NCBI GenBank assembly: GCA_030847615.1
Contig: JAUMIR010000004.1
Location: forward strand, 186,064,501-186,128,500
Direction of reading: 5' to 3'
DNA length: 64,000 bases
Source of the DNA: Gambelia wislizenii
Taxonomy: Eukaryota; Chordata; Lepidosauria; Squamata; Crotaphytidae
Shown here: positions 1-10,574 of the stretch, one piece after another
How the letters are laid out: each line of letters begins with the position of its first letter
How positions within the stretch are numbered: the stretch's first letter is position 1
Notes under the pieces: model-generated
What the model was told of the DNA's origin: nothing
Databases searched by the model: none
The model's input: the letters and a program-made list of their open reading frames with translations, nothing else
Translations under genes and position numbers: made by a program

Positions 1-62
1 TAGCAGACCAGAAGGCTAGAGCTGCAGATCTCTTATCACTCAGCCCCTCCCAGTTAATACAC

Positions 63-902
63 ATGGCCCCAGCAAAGACAGCCTTTCAGCTTTGGACAGC
101 TTTGAAAACGGTTCACCAGAATTTGTCTGGCCTCTCAAAGATGATATGGACTAAGAGACTTTATAACACAAAGCTGTCTACTGGAGGCTGCGTGAAAGCC
201 CATTTGGAGGAAATGAGGCATCTTTTTCAAGAGGTGGCCAATAGAGGGGTGGACATTCCAGAAGCCCATAAGTGTTTTATTTTATTGGGCAGTTTGCCAA
301 AGAAATGGGATTTCCTAATGTACAGTCTGCAGAACACGAGGGAGCATGATTTGTCTGTAGACCTGGTAGCTGGGTGTATTCTGGAAGAGGTCCAATGCAA
401 GCAATTTGATTCCTGGAAGGAGGGGAATAAACAGCCACAAATTACCAGATGCAATTGGGAGAGCACTGAAACACACCCAGAGGCATCTGATGTGGAGAAG
501 GGAGCCTGCAGCTATGTGAAACCCTGCTTCAGATGCAAAAAGCCTGGACATTTTCAGAAGGACTGTAAGATGCCTGCATCAGACAGGAGGGGTGGCACAG
601 CTACAAGGCAAAGGAGGAGTGTATCCTCTCAGACTGCAAGCCATGCCTTGCTAACAAAGCACCACCCTGATGGTACTGAGGGAAGAATTTGGTTACTTGA
701 TAGTGGAGCGACACACAGTATGGTAAATTATGTAAAGCTATTAAGCAATGTTAAAAATACTTTTATAACCAATATTACCCTTGTAGGTGGTGCTCCCAGC
801 AAGGTGCAGAAAAAGGACACTTCATATGTGCCATCTTTTGGTAAAGATTTTGAAAATATGGGCTGGGGGAGGAGGCAGTGCAGACTGCTGCTTACCATTT
901 AA
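63..902 (+). pseudogene. copia gag and protease relic
   Basis: The frame reads as a copia Gag (UBN2/retrotran_gag type) with a CCHC zinc knuckle, CX2CX4HX4C, at about residues 155-168. This is followed by the aspartic protease active site LLDSGATHSM near residue 213. The knuckle would bind element RNA in the virus-like particle and the protease would cleave the polyprotein. After about residue 245 the frame no longer resembles protease, and it runs into integrase sequence in another frame, so an internal deletion removed the end of protease and the catalytic core of integrase. The ATG at 63 is not necessarily the original start because Gag probably began upstream of the window. Confidence 0.8.
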
Positions 903-1040
903 ATAGATTGTGGACATTTAGCATCAACCAGACCCCATATTGTCTATTTTATGGTAGAGCACCAAACCTCAAGCACCTGAGGATTTTTGGACAGTATGAA
1001 AATGTAATGATTCACCTGAGTCTAAGGAAGCCTGGGTAGC
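860..1040 (+). pseudogene. copia integrase C-terminal fragment
   Basis: In the frame one base ahead of the gag/protease frame, translation gives the typical end of a copia integrase core. It starts with an EEAVQTAAYHLNRL block, followed by QTPYCLFYGRAPNLKHLRIFG, and ends at a TAG near 1039. The DDE catalytic residues are not present, consistent with the deletion inferred just upstream. Between here and the RT relic (about 1070-1386) is an acidic, Ser/Thr/Pro-rich linker, as is usual between integrase and RT in copia polyproteins. Confidence 0.65.
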
Positions 1041-1386
1041 CTAAAACCAGGAGGCTGAGTATCCTAGGCTATGAGGGTAATAAGTACATGTTTTCTCTCC
1101 ATCCTGGAAAGGTGGTGTTCTCCAGGAGTGCAAACTTTTGAAATGCACTCAGAGTGGGTCAGATTACATTGCAATCAGGAGGTGTTTGTTCCCTTGGGGA
1201 GGGATGTGCCAACAACTCCCAAAAGTCCCACAAATGGAGTGGTGATAATGCCTGATGATGAAGGGGAGGCGCAGGAAGAAAAGCCTGACACTTCACATGC
1301 CATTCCAACACACACACCACCACAAACAAGCATTGAGCCTGACACAGGGAGAGAAAGCAGCAGCAGTACAAGCTGAAGGACATGCC

Positions 1387-2030
1387 TGATGGGACATAAA
1401 AGTTTAAGGCACTCTTGGTTACGGAAGGATTTTTGCAGGAGCGCTATACCAATGTTGATAAAACTTTTTCGCCCACAGCAAATCCAGAAAGTCTTAGGTT
1501 AGTGTTAGTTGTAGCAGCCAAAAGGCACATGGTTGTGCAACACTTTGACTTTGAAACAGCATACCTGAATGCTGATCTTGAAGAGACAGTGTTCATGGAA
1601 CAGGCCCCAGGATATGACAGTGCAGGTGAGAGCAAGATGTACTTGTTGTGCAAAGTGCTCTATGTCTTGAAACAAAGCACACATTGCTGGAACAAATGCA
1701 TATACCAAGTTTGGATTCACTAGGTTACACAAGGAGCGTTGCAGATGCCTGTGTGTACACAAAGGGGCTGGTGACAATGCTGTCATGCTAGCTAGCTATG
1801 TGGACGACCTTTGTGTGGTGGCAAAGAGTGCCAGTGATGTCAAGAAAGTGAAGGTGGAGTTAGAAAGCTGGTTCAAGTTGAAGGACTTAGGCAGCCTGAG
1901 ATGTTATTTAGGCATAGAGGTAGAAAGAACTGGTCTTGGAGATTTTTTTTCCTAAGCCAGAAGAAGAAGATTGACAATCTTGTGGCCAAGTGTGGGCTTA
2001 GTGAGGCTATGGTGGTCAGGATACCAATGA
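1387..2030 (+). pseudogene. copia reverse transcriptase relic
   Basis: A first segment (about 1415-1723) contains the finger and palm blocks VQHFDFETAYLNADL and MEQAPGYD, which match the copia RT motif VxQxDVxxAFLxGxL. A frameshift follows, and the catalytic YVDDLCVV box appears at about 1797 in another frame. It continues as LKDLGSLRCYLGIEVER, the usual copia sequence before RNase H. At least one stop and one frameshift separate the halves, so no working enzyme can be made. The YVDD aspartates themselves are still encoded. Confidence 0.8.
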
Positions 2031-2042
2031 CCACTTGATTTT

Positions 2043-2797
2043 GTGAACTTGGAGGCAGAACAGGAATTTGAAAGGCCAGACCTGTACCACTCAGTGGTAG
2101 GCAGTCTGTTGTTTATTGCAAACAACACAAGGCCTGACATCAGTTTTGCAGTTGGGCTGCTCAGCAGAAGAGTCTCCAAGCCAAGGAGGGTGGATTGGGA
2201 AGCCCTGAAGAGGGTAGTTAGATTTCTCAAGGGGACCAGGGACATGAGCTTGAACCTGACAGGAAGTCAGGTGACCCTGGAGTGCTATGTGGACAGTTCT
2301 TTTGCAGCTGAGAATTCAGACAGGAAGTCAGTGACCGGGTTGGTGGTCAGGTATGCAGAGAGCCCCATAGTGTGGAGATCAAGAAAGCAGAACTGTGTGG
2401 CCATTAGTACACTGAAGCTGAATTTACAGTCTTGTCTGAGATGGCAAGTGAGGTACAATGGTTAAGGTAGATGCCTGCAGACCTTGGGGAGCCATGCCAA
2501 ATGCCTGTTGAGGTGCATGAGGACTCACAAGCCTGCATAGCGATGGCAGAAGCAGAAAATTTGAAATGCAGGACAAAGTACATTGCAGTACACTATCAAA
2601 ATGTGAGGCCGTTAATACAAGAAGGTGTCTTGTGTCTGAAGTACTGTCCATCTGAGGACAATGTTGCAGACCTGCTCACAAAAGCCCTTCCAGCAGGAAG
2701 CCATGAGGAGTTGGCAAATAGGCTGGGCCTTGTCACTAGTGTGTACAGTGAAAGGTGTCAAAAGGGAAAGGTCAACCGACAGATGAATGAAGTCTAA
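2043..2797 (+). pseudogene. copia RNase H relic (two frames)
   Basis: The first frame (2043-2465) carries YHSVVGSLLFIANNTRPDI and then the RNase H start with YVDSSFAAENSDRKSVTG. These are the standard copia connection and RNase H motifs. A stop and frameshift near 2465 move the rest into a second frame (2471-2797), which contains the HEDSQACIAMAEA block and the terminal DNVADLLTKALP motif. The polyprotein therefore ends at about 2797, and the LTR begins about 80 bases later. Confidence 0.8.
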
Positions 2798-2876
2798 CAA
2801 TGTATGTTGATAATGTTATGTTATGTTGTAATGATAACATGTGTCCTGCGCAGTAGTTTGACCATTTTGGAGGGGA

Positions 2877-3236
2877 TTATCAGGAGTTAGAGACTGAACT
2901 CCATTATAAAATGGGCAAACAACTACAGAACCATGCTGACTCCATGAACTGCTTCGTCATGCCACAGCTACAGAAGGAGGGTTCTTATTGGTGTGTAACA
3001 TCATGTGATTGAGTAAGCCAATGCCCTGTAACTGTGTATATAAAAGAGAGCTCAGAATAGAGCTCACTTCTCTTCTTCTTGTGAATGCTGATGCCTGGTG
3101 AAGCAGTTTGCCCTTCAGTTGTAAATATTTGTACATCTAGAAGCAGTGATTCTCATCTAAAGCAAATCACAGAACCTTCCTTTAGTGAACTTGTGATCAC
3201 CTCTGAGTTTGAAAAATAAATGAAAACATATTTTCC
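2877..3236 (+). repeat. Probable 3' LTR of the copia element
   Basis: A purine run (GGAGGGGA, 2869-2876) is a likely polypurine tract and sets the left edge. Inside are a TATA-type box (TATATAAAAG, 3037-3046) and a polyadenylation signal (AATAAA, 3215-3220) in the right order for an LTR. The right edge lies near a G run at about 3238. Neither terminal dinucleotide is a clean TG or CA, and the partner 5' LTR is outside the window, so the borders cannot be confirmed by comparing copies. Confidence 0.5.
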
Positions 3237-3588
3237 TGGGGGGGGGGTCCATTGTAGTCGCCCATAGGTCACAATTGTCCTCCAGATCCACTCATGTTTC
3301 CCAGTCTTGCCCTATTGGATCCTTCAGTTGGAAATACTTGGTACTGGATTTGGTAACTTATTTATCCACTGTGCACATTTTGCTACTGTTTGATGGGCCT
3401 CCCCTCTGTCACTGTTTTTTTTATGTCAGAGCCTATGGACAGGACAGGATCCTCCAGAAATCTGGCTTAATCATTTTGTGCCAATGTGGCCATAGTGTTT
3501 AGAATTAATATAAGCCTCTGAGAGCCTTGTCGTGTAATTCACCTGCATACTTTGCATACTTATTACTTCCCCTCTCTTTCTCCTCTAG
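3237..3588. other. Intron end, no feature recognised apart from the acceptor tract
   Basis: Apart from a C/T-rich tract (about 3565-3586) in front of the AG at 3587-3588, which is the polypyrimidine tract of the next exon, nothing is recognisable. The open frames here are short and featureless. Confidence 0.5.
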
Positions 3589-3634
3589 AAACTACCTCTT
3601 CAGACTACATAGTGAGGATCTTTCTTTAATCCAG
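3589..3634 (+). CDS. SEMA5A: Semaphorin-5A internal exon (early sema domain)
   Basis: This 46-bp exon encodes the tail of an Arg codon and then NYLFRLHSEDLSLIQ, the early beta-propeller sequence of semaphorin-5A (about residues 76-90 of the human protein, which reads LQLEDL where this has LHSEDL). The acceptor is AG at 3587-3588 after a pyrimidine tract. The donor is GTAAGA at 3635. The exon enters in phase 2 (first base completes a codon) and leaves in phase 0, which fits the next exon at 27124. SEMA5A is a type I membrane guidance cue whose extracellular sema domain binds plexins and whose thrombospondin repeats bind proteoglycans. The exon is identified by protein similarity only. The preceding intron extends past the left edge. 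Confidence 0.88.
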
Positions 3635-3730
3635 GTAAGATTTTCTCTGTATCAATTCTGTAAAATAAGTGGGCAGTTGGTTTTGCTGCACATCAGTTAC
3701 TTCTCACTTTTCTTGTCTTTAATTTTTTTT

Positions 3731-3870
3731 AATTTTATTTAGTTATTTATACCTCACTCTTCAGCCACAGGGCTATCAAAGCGGCTTACAAATTGTTTTA
3801 AGCAATTGCAATTTACACATCTACACTGCATTAAGCAGTTTCCGATGTGTGTTAGCTAACCCACTAGCTT
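3731..3870 (-). repeat. Short LINE-tail-like fragment
   Basis: The stretch starting TTATTTATACCTCACTC and continuing to GCGGCTTACAA is the reverse complement of the widely shared squamate LINE 3' end, which reads approximately TTGTAAGCCGC then GGGCGGTATAAATAA. The following 90 bases, with GCAGTTTCCGATGTGTGTTAGC, resemble the repeat at 34155-34315. Family assignment below the LINE level is not possible by eye. Confidence 0.4.
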
Positions 3871-4295
3871 TGGGGTCCAGATGTTATAGTCTTGTTAATA
3901 AAATTATTGCTAGCTGCAACAATTTAGAGACAGTGAGCACAAACCTCTGTTGCCTTCTGTCCTTGGCTTCTAGTTTATTTTGTAGAGGATTTTTATTCTC
4001 TGGCATGGAAGACCATTCTGTCATATAAAGCCACGTCTGTTGTATGATATAGTACAGCTCAGCAGGCACAACTACAGCAATGGAGGTAGTAAAAATCGAG
4101 GGGGTGGAAGCTACACACTGTTAGAAGTGGGTTTCTAAAGGAGACCCACTGGATCTGCCATGATCCTCTTAGCTTCATTGGAAGAGAGCATGGCTCCTTC
4201 AACATTACCCCAAAAGACAAAAGACAACAATGTTTTGCCTATGCTAACTTATATGTATAGATGCCAACTTAGACGAATTGCTGTCATTGTAACAG

Positions 4296-4297
<2 letters not shown>

Positions 4298-4328
<31 letters not shown>

Positions 4329-5150
4329 GATTATATGCCTCTTTTCTCCCAGAATGGGACCCAAGGCAGCTCACAAGACTTAAAATGCAACATACAATTA
4401 AAAATGTGACAATTAAAAGTTAAAAACTTTTAAAATCATGACAATTAAAATCATGACTATTAAAATTAAAATCATGACAATTTAAAATTGTATAAAACAT
4501 ATAAAACATACAAAAGTTTTAAAAAGGAAAACAATAAAAACACACCTTAATAAAAAGCCTCTGTGTGCAGCTATGAATTAAAAGCCTGCTTGAATAAGAA
4601 CATCTTTGCCTGCCAGCAAAAGGAAAGCAGGGAGGGGGCCAGCCTAGCCTCCTGAGGAAGGGTGTTCCAGAGGGTAGGAGCAGCCACCGAGAAGGCTCTC
4701 TCTCTCTCATGTCCTCAACAAGCAAGCCTGTGATTATGGCAGAGCCAAGAGAAAGCCTTCCCCTGATGATCTTAAAATTCTGTCAGGTTCATATCGGGAG
4801 ATACGGTCTTTCAAACAGTTTGGACCCAAGCCATATCAGGCTTTATAGGTCATGAGCAGCACTTTGTTTGAATTGTGCCTGGAAAGTAGCCAGTGAAGCT
4901 GTTTTAACAAGGAAGTTATATGTTCTCTATAACTAGCCCCAGTCCACATTCTGACTGTAGCATTCTGACGAAGTTTCTGAACAGCTTCTGAAGGCAGCCC
5001 CACATAGAATGTGTTATATTAGTCCAAACAGGATGTAATCAAGGCATGTGTCACCATGGCAATACATTTCATTGGAATGGGAAAGACTGTGACCAGGTGA
5101 CCTGTCTATCTGCTCAGAAGGGCTAGCTTTAAGATTCTTGATCTTCCTTC
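4298..5150 (-). repeat. Antisense LINE-derived repeat (L2/CR1 group) with ATTT tail
   Basis: The left end is a (TTTA)n run (4300-4330) followed by a segment that, on the minus strand, reads as the terminal GCTGCCTTGGGTCCC and GAGAAAAGAGGCATATAA of an L2-type LINE. The poly-tail therefore lies at the left and the element is antisense. The next 600 bases (GGGTGTTCCAGAGGGTAGGAG, AGGTCATGAGCAGCACTTTG, CTGAAGGCAGCCCCACATAG) belong to a widely dispersed amniote repeat recognised by pattern, not by a named consensus. An A/T-rich low-complexity insert (TTAAAATCATGACAATT) lies at 4395-4500. Confidence 0.5.
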
Positions 5151-6750
5151 TTATGGTTCTTTCTCTTCAAAACAGACTTGGGAGATTATCAAAAGGGACC
5201 ATAGAAACTGGGACTGCCCCGCTACCCCACTGCTACACTCCCACCCCACTCCCGTCCCTGTAACAAAAGAAGAAGAAAAAATGTCCAGACACTTACTTTG
5301 CCGCACGATCTGGAGTGCTCCCCCTCCCCTCAGCAGTCTGGGCATGAATGGAGCGGTCGCAAAGCTCCTTTCACATCCCGGAAAGCAAATCCCACCCATT
5401 CTCATGAGAGAACAATCACGCGGGTATTTTAAAAAGAAAAAGAAAAATACCAAAAAAATGACAGCAAACACAAAAACACATTCTACACTTAAAAAGCAAC
5501 CTGGAGAGGGGGGAAAAGGGTGACACTTACCTAGCTGTCCCGATCATACCCGGAAGTCTTCGGCACGGATCTCTCGCTGATGTCACCTTATGATATCATC
5601 TCGCCATCAGAACGGATCGTCTGTTCACTCATCTGTCATTCCAATATTATAAAGGAACATCGTGGGATATTTTGAGCGTCTGATAATCTCCTTGGACTGG
5701 ATGTCTCTTTAAAAAAGGGGTGCCTTGCAATAGAGCAGTGCTTCTCAAGCCATCTGATGTGGAGGGCTGGCAATATTCCCCCCCCCCCCCCCGCCAACGT
5801 GCAAAAGCCCAGTACTACATTTTTGCTCTTTGGCTACAATTGTTTCTTCCCTTTCTGAAAACTCCCCAAGGACCAACATCTAATCCAGGGACTGCCACTA
5901 CAATAGAGGATTGTCCTCTGTAACACATGGCCACCATTTTGGAGAAGTTGGGAAAACATGCAAAAAGAACTACATATTATAGACAATGGGGATAATATCT
6001 GATGCCCCTAATCACAATGTTGGCATGTGAAAGGGAGGGCCTTTATCTGATAATGTATTTTTGCTTTTTTAAAAAGTAAAGAAATGAAATAAGTTCTTTC
6101 AGTCAGCAATAAAAAATGTTCCCTGTTAAAAATATTATGGGGAAATCAACACAAATGTCCTTTTCCCTAGCACAATCTGTCAAAATAATTAATAATAAAT
6201 GTATAAAAATATGTTTGAGCTACTGCAGTTCTCTAGCACACAGCCATGGGGACTGCATAGCCAGAAGTTTTAGTTTGTGCTTCTTGATAATATAGCTGTA
6301 TTTAATTGTGGGCTGATGTGATTTAATTATTATAGCAACCAGCTAGTGTACCTGATTGTTCAAGTGATATATGCATTTGGAGGTTGGGAACAATTTTAAT
6401 CATTTTTTTAATGGTGATTTTGAAATGTAGTGAGTTCCTTATTTTAAAATTCCTTTTAGTAGTATTTGGTAGTACTGTATTTTCAAAACTAGTTAAGATT
6501 AATATTGTATGTATATGTGTGTGTATCGTAAGTGTACATAGAACTTCACAGTGAAACATAAGGAAAAATGTATCCTTGCACTATAATTGTGGATTGTAGG
6601 GAGACAACAAAGAGGAAAGGAAGGGTGCATGAGCAAGACCAAATGTGGTTATATGTCCTACAGATTTTGTTGTTATTGGAAATGAGACTAAGGCATGAAA
6701 TTCAAAGGATTCTGTGAGAGTGGGTTTAAAATTGTAGTGTAATTTGATCC
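5151..6750. other. Intron, mostly unassigned; one C homopolymer
   Basis: No coding exon or clear repeat is recognised. A C homopolymer of 13-14 bases lies at about 5779-5792. The part between 5520 and 5720 is CpG-richer than its surroundings and may be part of an unrecognised DNA element. The remainder is A/T-rich intron sequence. Confidence 0.4.
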
Positions 6751-6754
6751 GGTG

Positions 6755-6935
6755 AATGTACTCTGGGAGATCAGGGTTTTATTCCCTGCTTATCCATGGA
6801 AATGCACACGGTGACTTTGGGCAAGACACACTTTTCCAGAGTTAGAGGAAGGCAATGGCAAACATGCTCTGAACAACTCTTGCCCAGGAAACCCCATGAT
6901 AGAATCGTCTTAGGGTTGCCATGAATTGGATTTAG
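6755..6935 (+). repeat. Sauria-type tRNA SINE, 5'-truncated
   Basis: Starting at CTCTGGGAGATCAGGGTTTT, the copy continues with the core block GTGACTTTGGGCAAG, then GAGGAAGGCAATGGCAAAC, then CCAGGAAACCCCATGATAG and GGTTGCCATGAATTGGA. These are the characteristic Sauria SINE core and tail blocks of squamates. The tRNA head is missing, so box A is gone. The same blocks appear in the fuller copy just downstream. Confidence 0.75.
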
Positions 6936-6965
6936 TAAAGTTTAGAAATTCTGAAGGGCTAATAT

Positions 6966-7195
6966 ACATAGAGAGCCAGCCTGGTTCAGGGGTTTGAGTG
7001 TTGTAGTTGTACCCAAGAGACCAGAGTTCAAATCCTGCTCAGTCACAAAATCCCATTGGGTGGATATGGGCAAATCACACTCTTTCAGCCACAGAGGAAG
7101 GCAATGGCAAACCTCTTCTGAATAAACCTTGCCAAGAAAACCCTACAATAGGGTTGCCCTAAGTTTCAGTCAACTGGAAGGCATGTAACAAAACA
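6966..7195 (+). repeat. Sauria SINE (tRNA head, RTE/BovB-like tail), near full length
   Basis: The head (AGAGCCAGCCTGGTTCAGG) and box-B-like GAGTTCAAATCC come from a tRNA. The core has GGGCAAATCACAC and GAGGAAGGCAATGGCAAAC. The tail GTTGCCCTAAGTTTCAGTC then AACTGGAAGGCATGTAACAA is the BovB-related end that lets the RTE LINE machinery copy it. These SINEs are a marker of squamate genomes and are the main basis for assigning the window to Squamata. Transcription would be by RNA polymerase III from the internal promoter if intact. Confidence 0.85.
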
Positions 7196-7324
7196 ATTAA
7201 TTTCAAAGCAAACCTAATGTTTCTTTTGATTTTGAATCTGACTTGTAGTTTCCATTCTGTAATGCCAACATGGAGATCTACAGACAGAATCCCCTGCTAG
7301 GATACCTGCTTAATACAACATCTT

Positions 7325-7440
7325 GTATTAGGGATGGGAAATCTATGGGCTTTTAGACAATGTTGGACTGCAACTTCTATCATCCCTAGCCAGTCAAACC
7401 AATTATGAAGGGTGATAGGAGTCACAGTCTAATAAAACCT
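7325..7440. repeat. Fragment of a hAT-like palindromic MITE
   Basis: The sequence GTTGGACTGCAACTTCTATC followed by ATCCCTAGCC and, in the opposite sense, GGTGATAGGAGTCACAGTC forms the two arms of the common squamate foldback element that typically begins with GGGCAACCTGTGG. Ends are worn and no target duplication is visible. Confidence 0.5.
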
Positions 7441-8339
7441 GTAAGTGTGTTTTATATTTATTTATATCCTCTCTTTCTCCAGAGTTGGGATGCATAGGTT
7501 ACTTATTGCTGGAATATAAGAAAACAGTGCTGCCTCATATAGTGCTAGTCATTTCCTATAGTGATCCATTTAAAATTTTTGCCCATAATTGCATAATTTG
7601 AAGCATCAACCAGATGCATATTTCAGCTTTTAACTTTCCATTTTAAAACATGTACTAATAGCCATGAAGGTCCTGCCTAATTTTAATTACAAAATTTGCC
7701 TAACAGAAGATCACAGCATGTGCCACCAGTTCAATAGCATTATTCCAGAATCCTGCCAAGCATTGCTAAAGGGTACAGTGGGAAGTAAATGCCAAATATG
7801 TTTAAGCGCATTTTGACACAGCTTGAAGTGTTTTCTCATAGTTGCTTCTCAATTGTATTTTGAATAATGCTTATTGTGTCTCTGAGATGCCCACGACCAT
7901 AATGTATTGGTAGCATAACTTTAAAAAAAATCAAGTTAAAATGGAGACTGTTCACAGGAAGTTGGAGTTAATGCTGAGTTCTGCAGCAGACAGCACAATC
8001 AAAACATGTGCATTGACCCTGAAAAAAGGCTGTTAGGTTAGGAATATTAGGAAATGGATTGAAAAGAAGATGACTGGTATAATTCTTTTATATAATTTTA
8101 TGGATCGCGCCGCAGAGAGCCTGGGCTCCGGGTTTTTTTCTCTGTCTCCACAGGGCGATGCACGATCGGAGCCTTCCAGCCCGCCTCGTTCAGCAATGAT
8201 CTGTCTTTTTCAGAACTTTCCTCTTGGTGGCCAGTTGTTACTCCTCCCCAGTAAATGATGCCTGGATTGGATTTTACCTTTCAGGGTCCAAATGCAGACA
8301 TTCTCGGAAGATTTAAAAACACATTTGAGCTTCGCTCCC

Positions 8340-8418
8340 GTTCGCTTTCCTGCGTGGCAGGGGGTTGGACTGGATGGCCCTCGTGGTCTCTTCCAACTCT
8401 ACAATTCTATGATTCTAT
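8340..8418 (+). repeat. CR1 LINE 3' end
   Basis: GGGGGTTGGACTGGATGGCC, then CTCGTGGTCTCTTCCAACTC and the terminal octamer repeat ATTCTATG (two copies) are the CR1 3' end. The sequence upstream (8100-8340) has a CpG-rich unit that could be the body of a short CR1-tailed element, but it was not recognised. Confidence 0.8.
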
Positions 8419-8419
8419 G

Positions 8420-9015
8420 GTATGGCTGCATGTAATTCTGGAATACTGCGTGCAGTTCTGGTCATCCCTTACTTACAAGAGTATCATAGAATTTGAAAAG
8501 GGTAACCAAAACTATCAGAGATTGGATTATCTTCCATATGACAAAAAGTTAAAGTACTCTGAGCTTTTAAGTTTGGGGGAAGGAAAGACAACTAAAGAAA
8601 ACTAAAAAGGGACACAGTAGAAGTTGATAAAATGATACCTAGTGTGGAGATTGCTGATTGAAGATTTGTTTTTCCTTGCTCATAATAGTTTCATTTGGAA
8701 GTCAGGGTTACTCAATAAGAATGACTGGATTTAGAATTATGACCAATAACAATAAAGGACTTTGCATAGCTCCAGAATAAATGTGTGAAACTGACTGCCA
8801 GAAGACATAGACCTTAGATCTCTTTCAAGTGGGATTGGGGAAATTCTGGGATGACGGCTAAATGGATCCTTCTTGTGTAGAGGCAGTATGCCAGTGGACT
8901 GGGAAGTGTAGTTGTCTTTGTGTCATTTCTGTTGGCTTCCCAGACACATCAAGATGACCTCTGTAGGAAACAGGATGCTAGACCAGATGGCCTAACAGTG
9001 TTCTTATGTTTTGTT
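8420..9015 (+). mobile_element. Older CR1 LINE fragment (ORF2 C-terminus and 3' UTR)
   Basis: Translation between 8400 and 8605 gives [11 protein letters not shown] and RLDYLPYDKKLKYSELLSL, which is the C-terminal region of CR1 ORF2 from a more diverged subfamily than the copies at 16.1 and 31.5 kb. The continuation reaches GCTAGACCAGATGGCC near 8970, the degenerate CR1 3' end. It is inserted directly after another CR1 tail. Frames are broken throughout. Confidence 0.65.
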
Positions 9016-10097
9016 GCTCTACAAATGTGATTATCTGATGGGTTTTAATGCTTATAAATCTCTTCCTGCCCAATTCTAGCATGGTGGGAGGTAGGCAACT
9101 CTCCTTCAAGTTTTCCATATATTAGAGGGAATTTAGAAGATGCCAGGCAGCAGGTGGAGACTGGCTTCTGCTCTTCCAAGTCCTCTGGCATGTATAGAGA
9201 ATATGAGGAAGGGCAAGGTCAAACTCTTACTCTGCCCCAGGCTTTGCAGTTGCACAGAATTGCAATTGCAGTGTGGCACAAGGTAAGTGACTGCCTTTCC
9301 CCCCGAATGTTTCCCCTTCACTCCATGAAGGTACTCTGAAGCAGTATCTGGAGAACCCAGTACAAAACAAGAGACTGAACTAATTCCACCCACAAGTCCA
9401 CTCTGCCACAAGACTTGAGAACTGGAGACATGTTTTCTGGAACATGGCTCTTGCTACTGGCTGGACCACACAGAATCAAAAGTGGCAAACATGTTCCCTC
9501 TTCTTCTTCTGGACAAGAACACTGTCACTCAACTGGCAAAAACTACGAGAACCTGTTGTTGTGTGTTCTGCATTGAGCATATCCACACTGCAAGCTACAC
9601 ACTGATTTTATAATCTTGTTCTTCAGGCAAACCTAGAAGTCTCGTTCTATAAGAGTAAGGGCTGGGTCTTTTTAGAGAGAGAGTTTTTAATGGGCTTTCT
9701 AAACTAGAATTCCCAGAAGTGTTTTTGTTTGTTTGAGGAAGATGGGGGAAAGACAAGGCAAGACCTGTTAAAGCATTCTAAATACTTGCTTTCATCTGCT
9801 GCCGCTGGGAAAAAATGGATTGGGCCATATGTGACCACAGGAGCCCATTCCATTACGCCATCCCTTCGCTCTGCCCTCTGCCTCACTCTTCCACAGCAGG
9901 AAGCAGTCCTGTAGCATGTGACTAAGGCTGGTTACATGCAGGGGAGCTTTGGTCAAATGTTGCAGGCTGGCTTCCTGCCTTCAAAGAGAGCAAGGAGACA
10001 ACAGCAGCAGTGGCTACAGTGACAGGCTTGCAGCAACAGGCCGTCTTGACTATGGCCCATTCCGTCCAGGTAACAGGGAAGAACCGGCCTGATTTGC

Positions 10098-10136
10098 AGC
10101 CAGGATATGCTGGCAAGGAGCCAGCATATCCTGGCT
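10098..10136. repeat. Perfect 17-bp inverted repeat with 5-base loop
   Basis: The arm AGCCAGGATATGCTGGC (10098-10114) is followed by AAGGA and then its exact reverse complement GCCAGCATATCCTGGCT (10120-10136). All 17 positions pair. The stem could extrude as a cruciform in DNA or fold in the pre-mRNA. No other copy was noticed in the window. Confidence 0.9.
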
Positions 10137-10154
10137 CATGGAGATGAGCCCCCA

Positions 10155-10216
10155 GAGTTTTCACGCACTGAGCCTGGGAAAGCATGTGCTTTACAACTGA
10201 GTTACCTGGCCCTTCT
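10155..10216 (-). repeat. tRNA-derived SINE head fragment
   Basis: On the minus strand the sequence reads GGGCCAGGTAACTCAGTTGT then AAAGCACATGCTTTCCCAGG. This resembles the tRNA-like start (box A type, TAACTCAGTTG) of a common squamate SINE family distinct from the Sauria SINE. Box B and the body are missing. Confidence 0.4.
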
Positions 10217-10574
10217 CTTACTAATACCTGTGCTCTCTATTTTTTATTCTTTTTTACTTTGAAGCTATGGTAGCTGACCTTTTGGGTGAACTAGCCCTTC
10301 CCTTGTGGTTTTTGTGTCAGGTTTATTTTGGTTGAACTTGGATTTTTGGATATTGGTCTTTTGCCCTTTCCTTCTTTCATGAGGTTTCCCAAAAGGTAAA
10401 GCCTTGGTATGACTTCCTGGTGCAACAAAACCTAGGACCAAGTTGATTAAAGATCTGAAAGAGCAAATAAGCTGCTCACTTTCTATGATCTCAGTGTCAA
10501 GTGCAAAGGTAGCTTCTTGGATCCACTACCAGAAGGTCTGGCAATGCCCATTCACTTAGGGGCTTACTGCACTC

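Larger units (their letters stand above)
1..3236 (+). mobile_element. Degenerate Ty1/copia LTR retrotransposon, 5' end outside the window
   Basis: The order of coding relics is gag zinc knuckle, aspartic protease, integrase C-terminus, reverse transcriptase, RNase H, then an LTR-like 3' end. Integrase before RT is diagnostic for Ty1/copia. Reading frames are broken by several stops and frameshifts, and most of the integrase core is missing between about 830 and 860, so the copy is dead. It lies in the SEMA5A intron upstream of the exon at 3589, in the same orientation as the gene. The 5' LTR and start of gag would lie left of the window. Copia elements are uncommon in amniotes but known in squamates. 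The 3' boundary is approximate. Confidence 0.85.
9016..10545. other. Intron with little recognised apart from a palindrome and a SINE head
   Basis: No exon or long repeat is seen. The two named items inside it are the perfect hairpin at 10098-10136 and a tRNA-SINE-like head at 10155-10216. The open frames at 9133-9411 and 9704-9914 occur on both strands and show no domain. Confidence 0.45.

Noticed and set aside
1..3236. Copia element as sign of plant contamination
   Set aside because: The sequence runs without a break into the SEMA5A exon at 3589, and squamates are known to carry copia elements.
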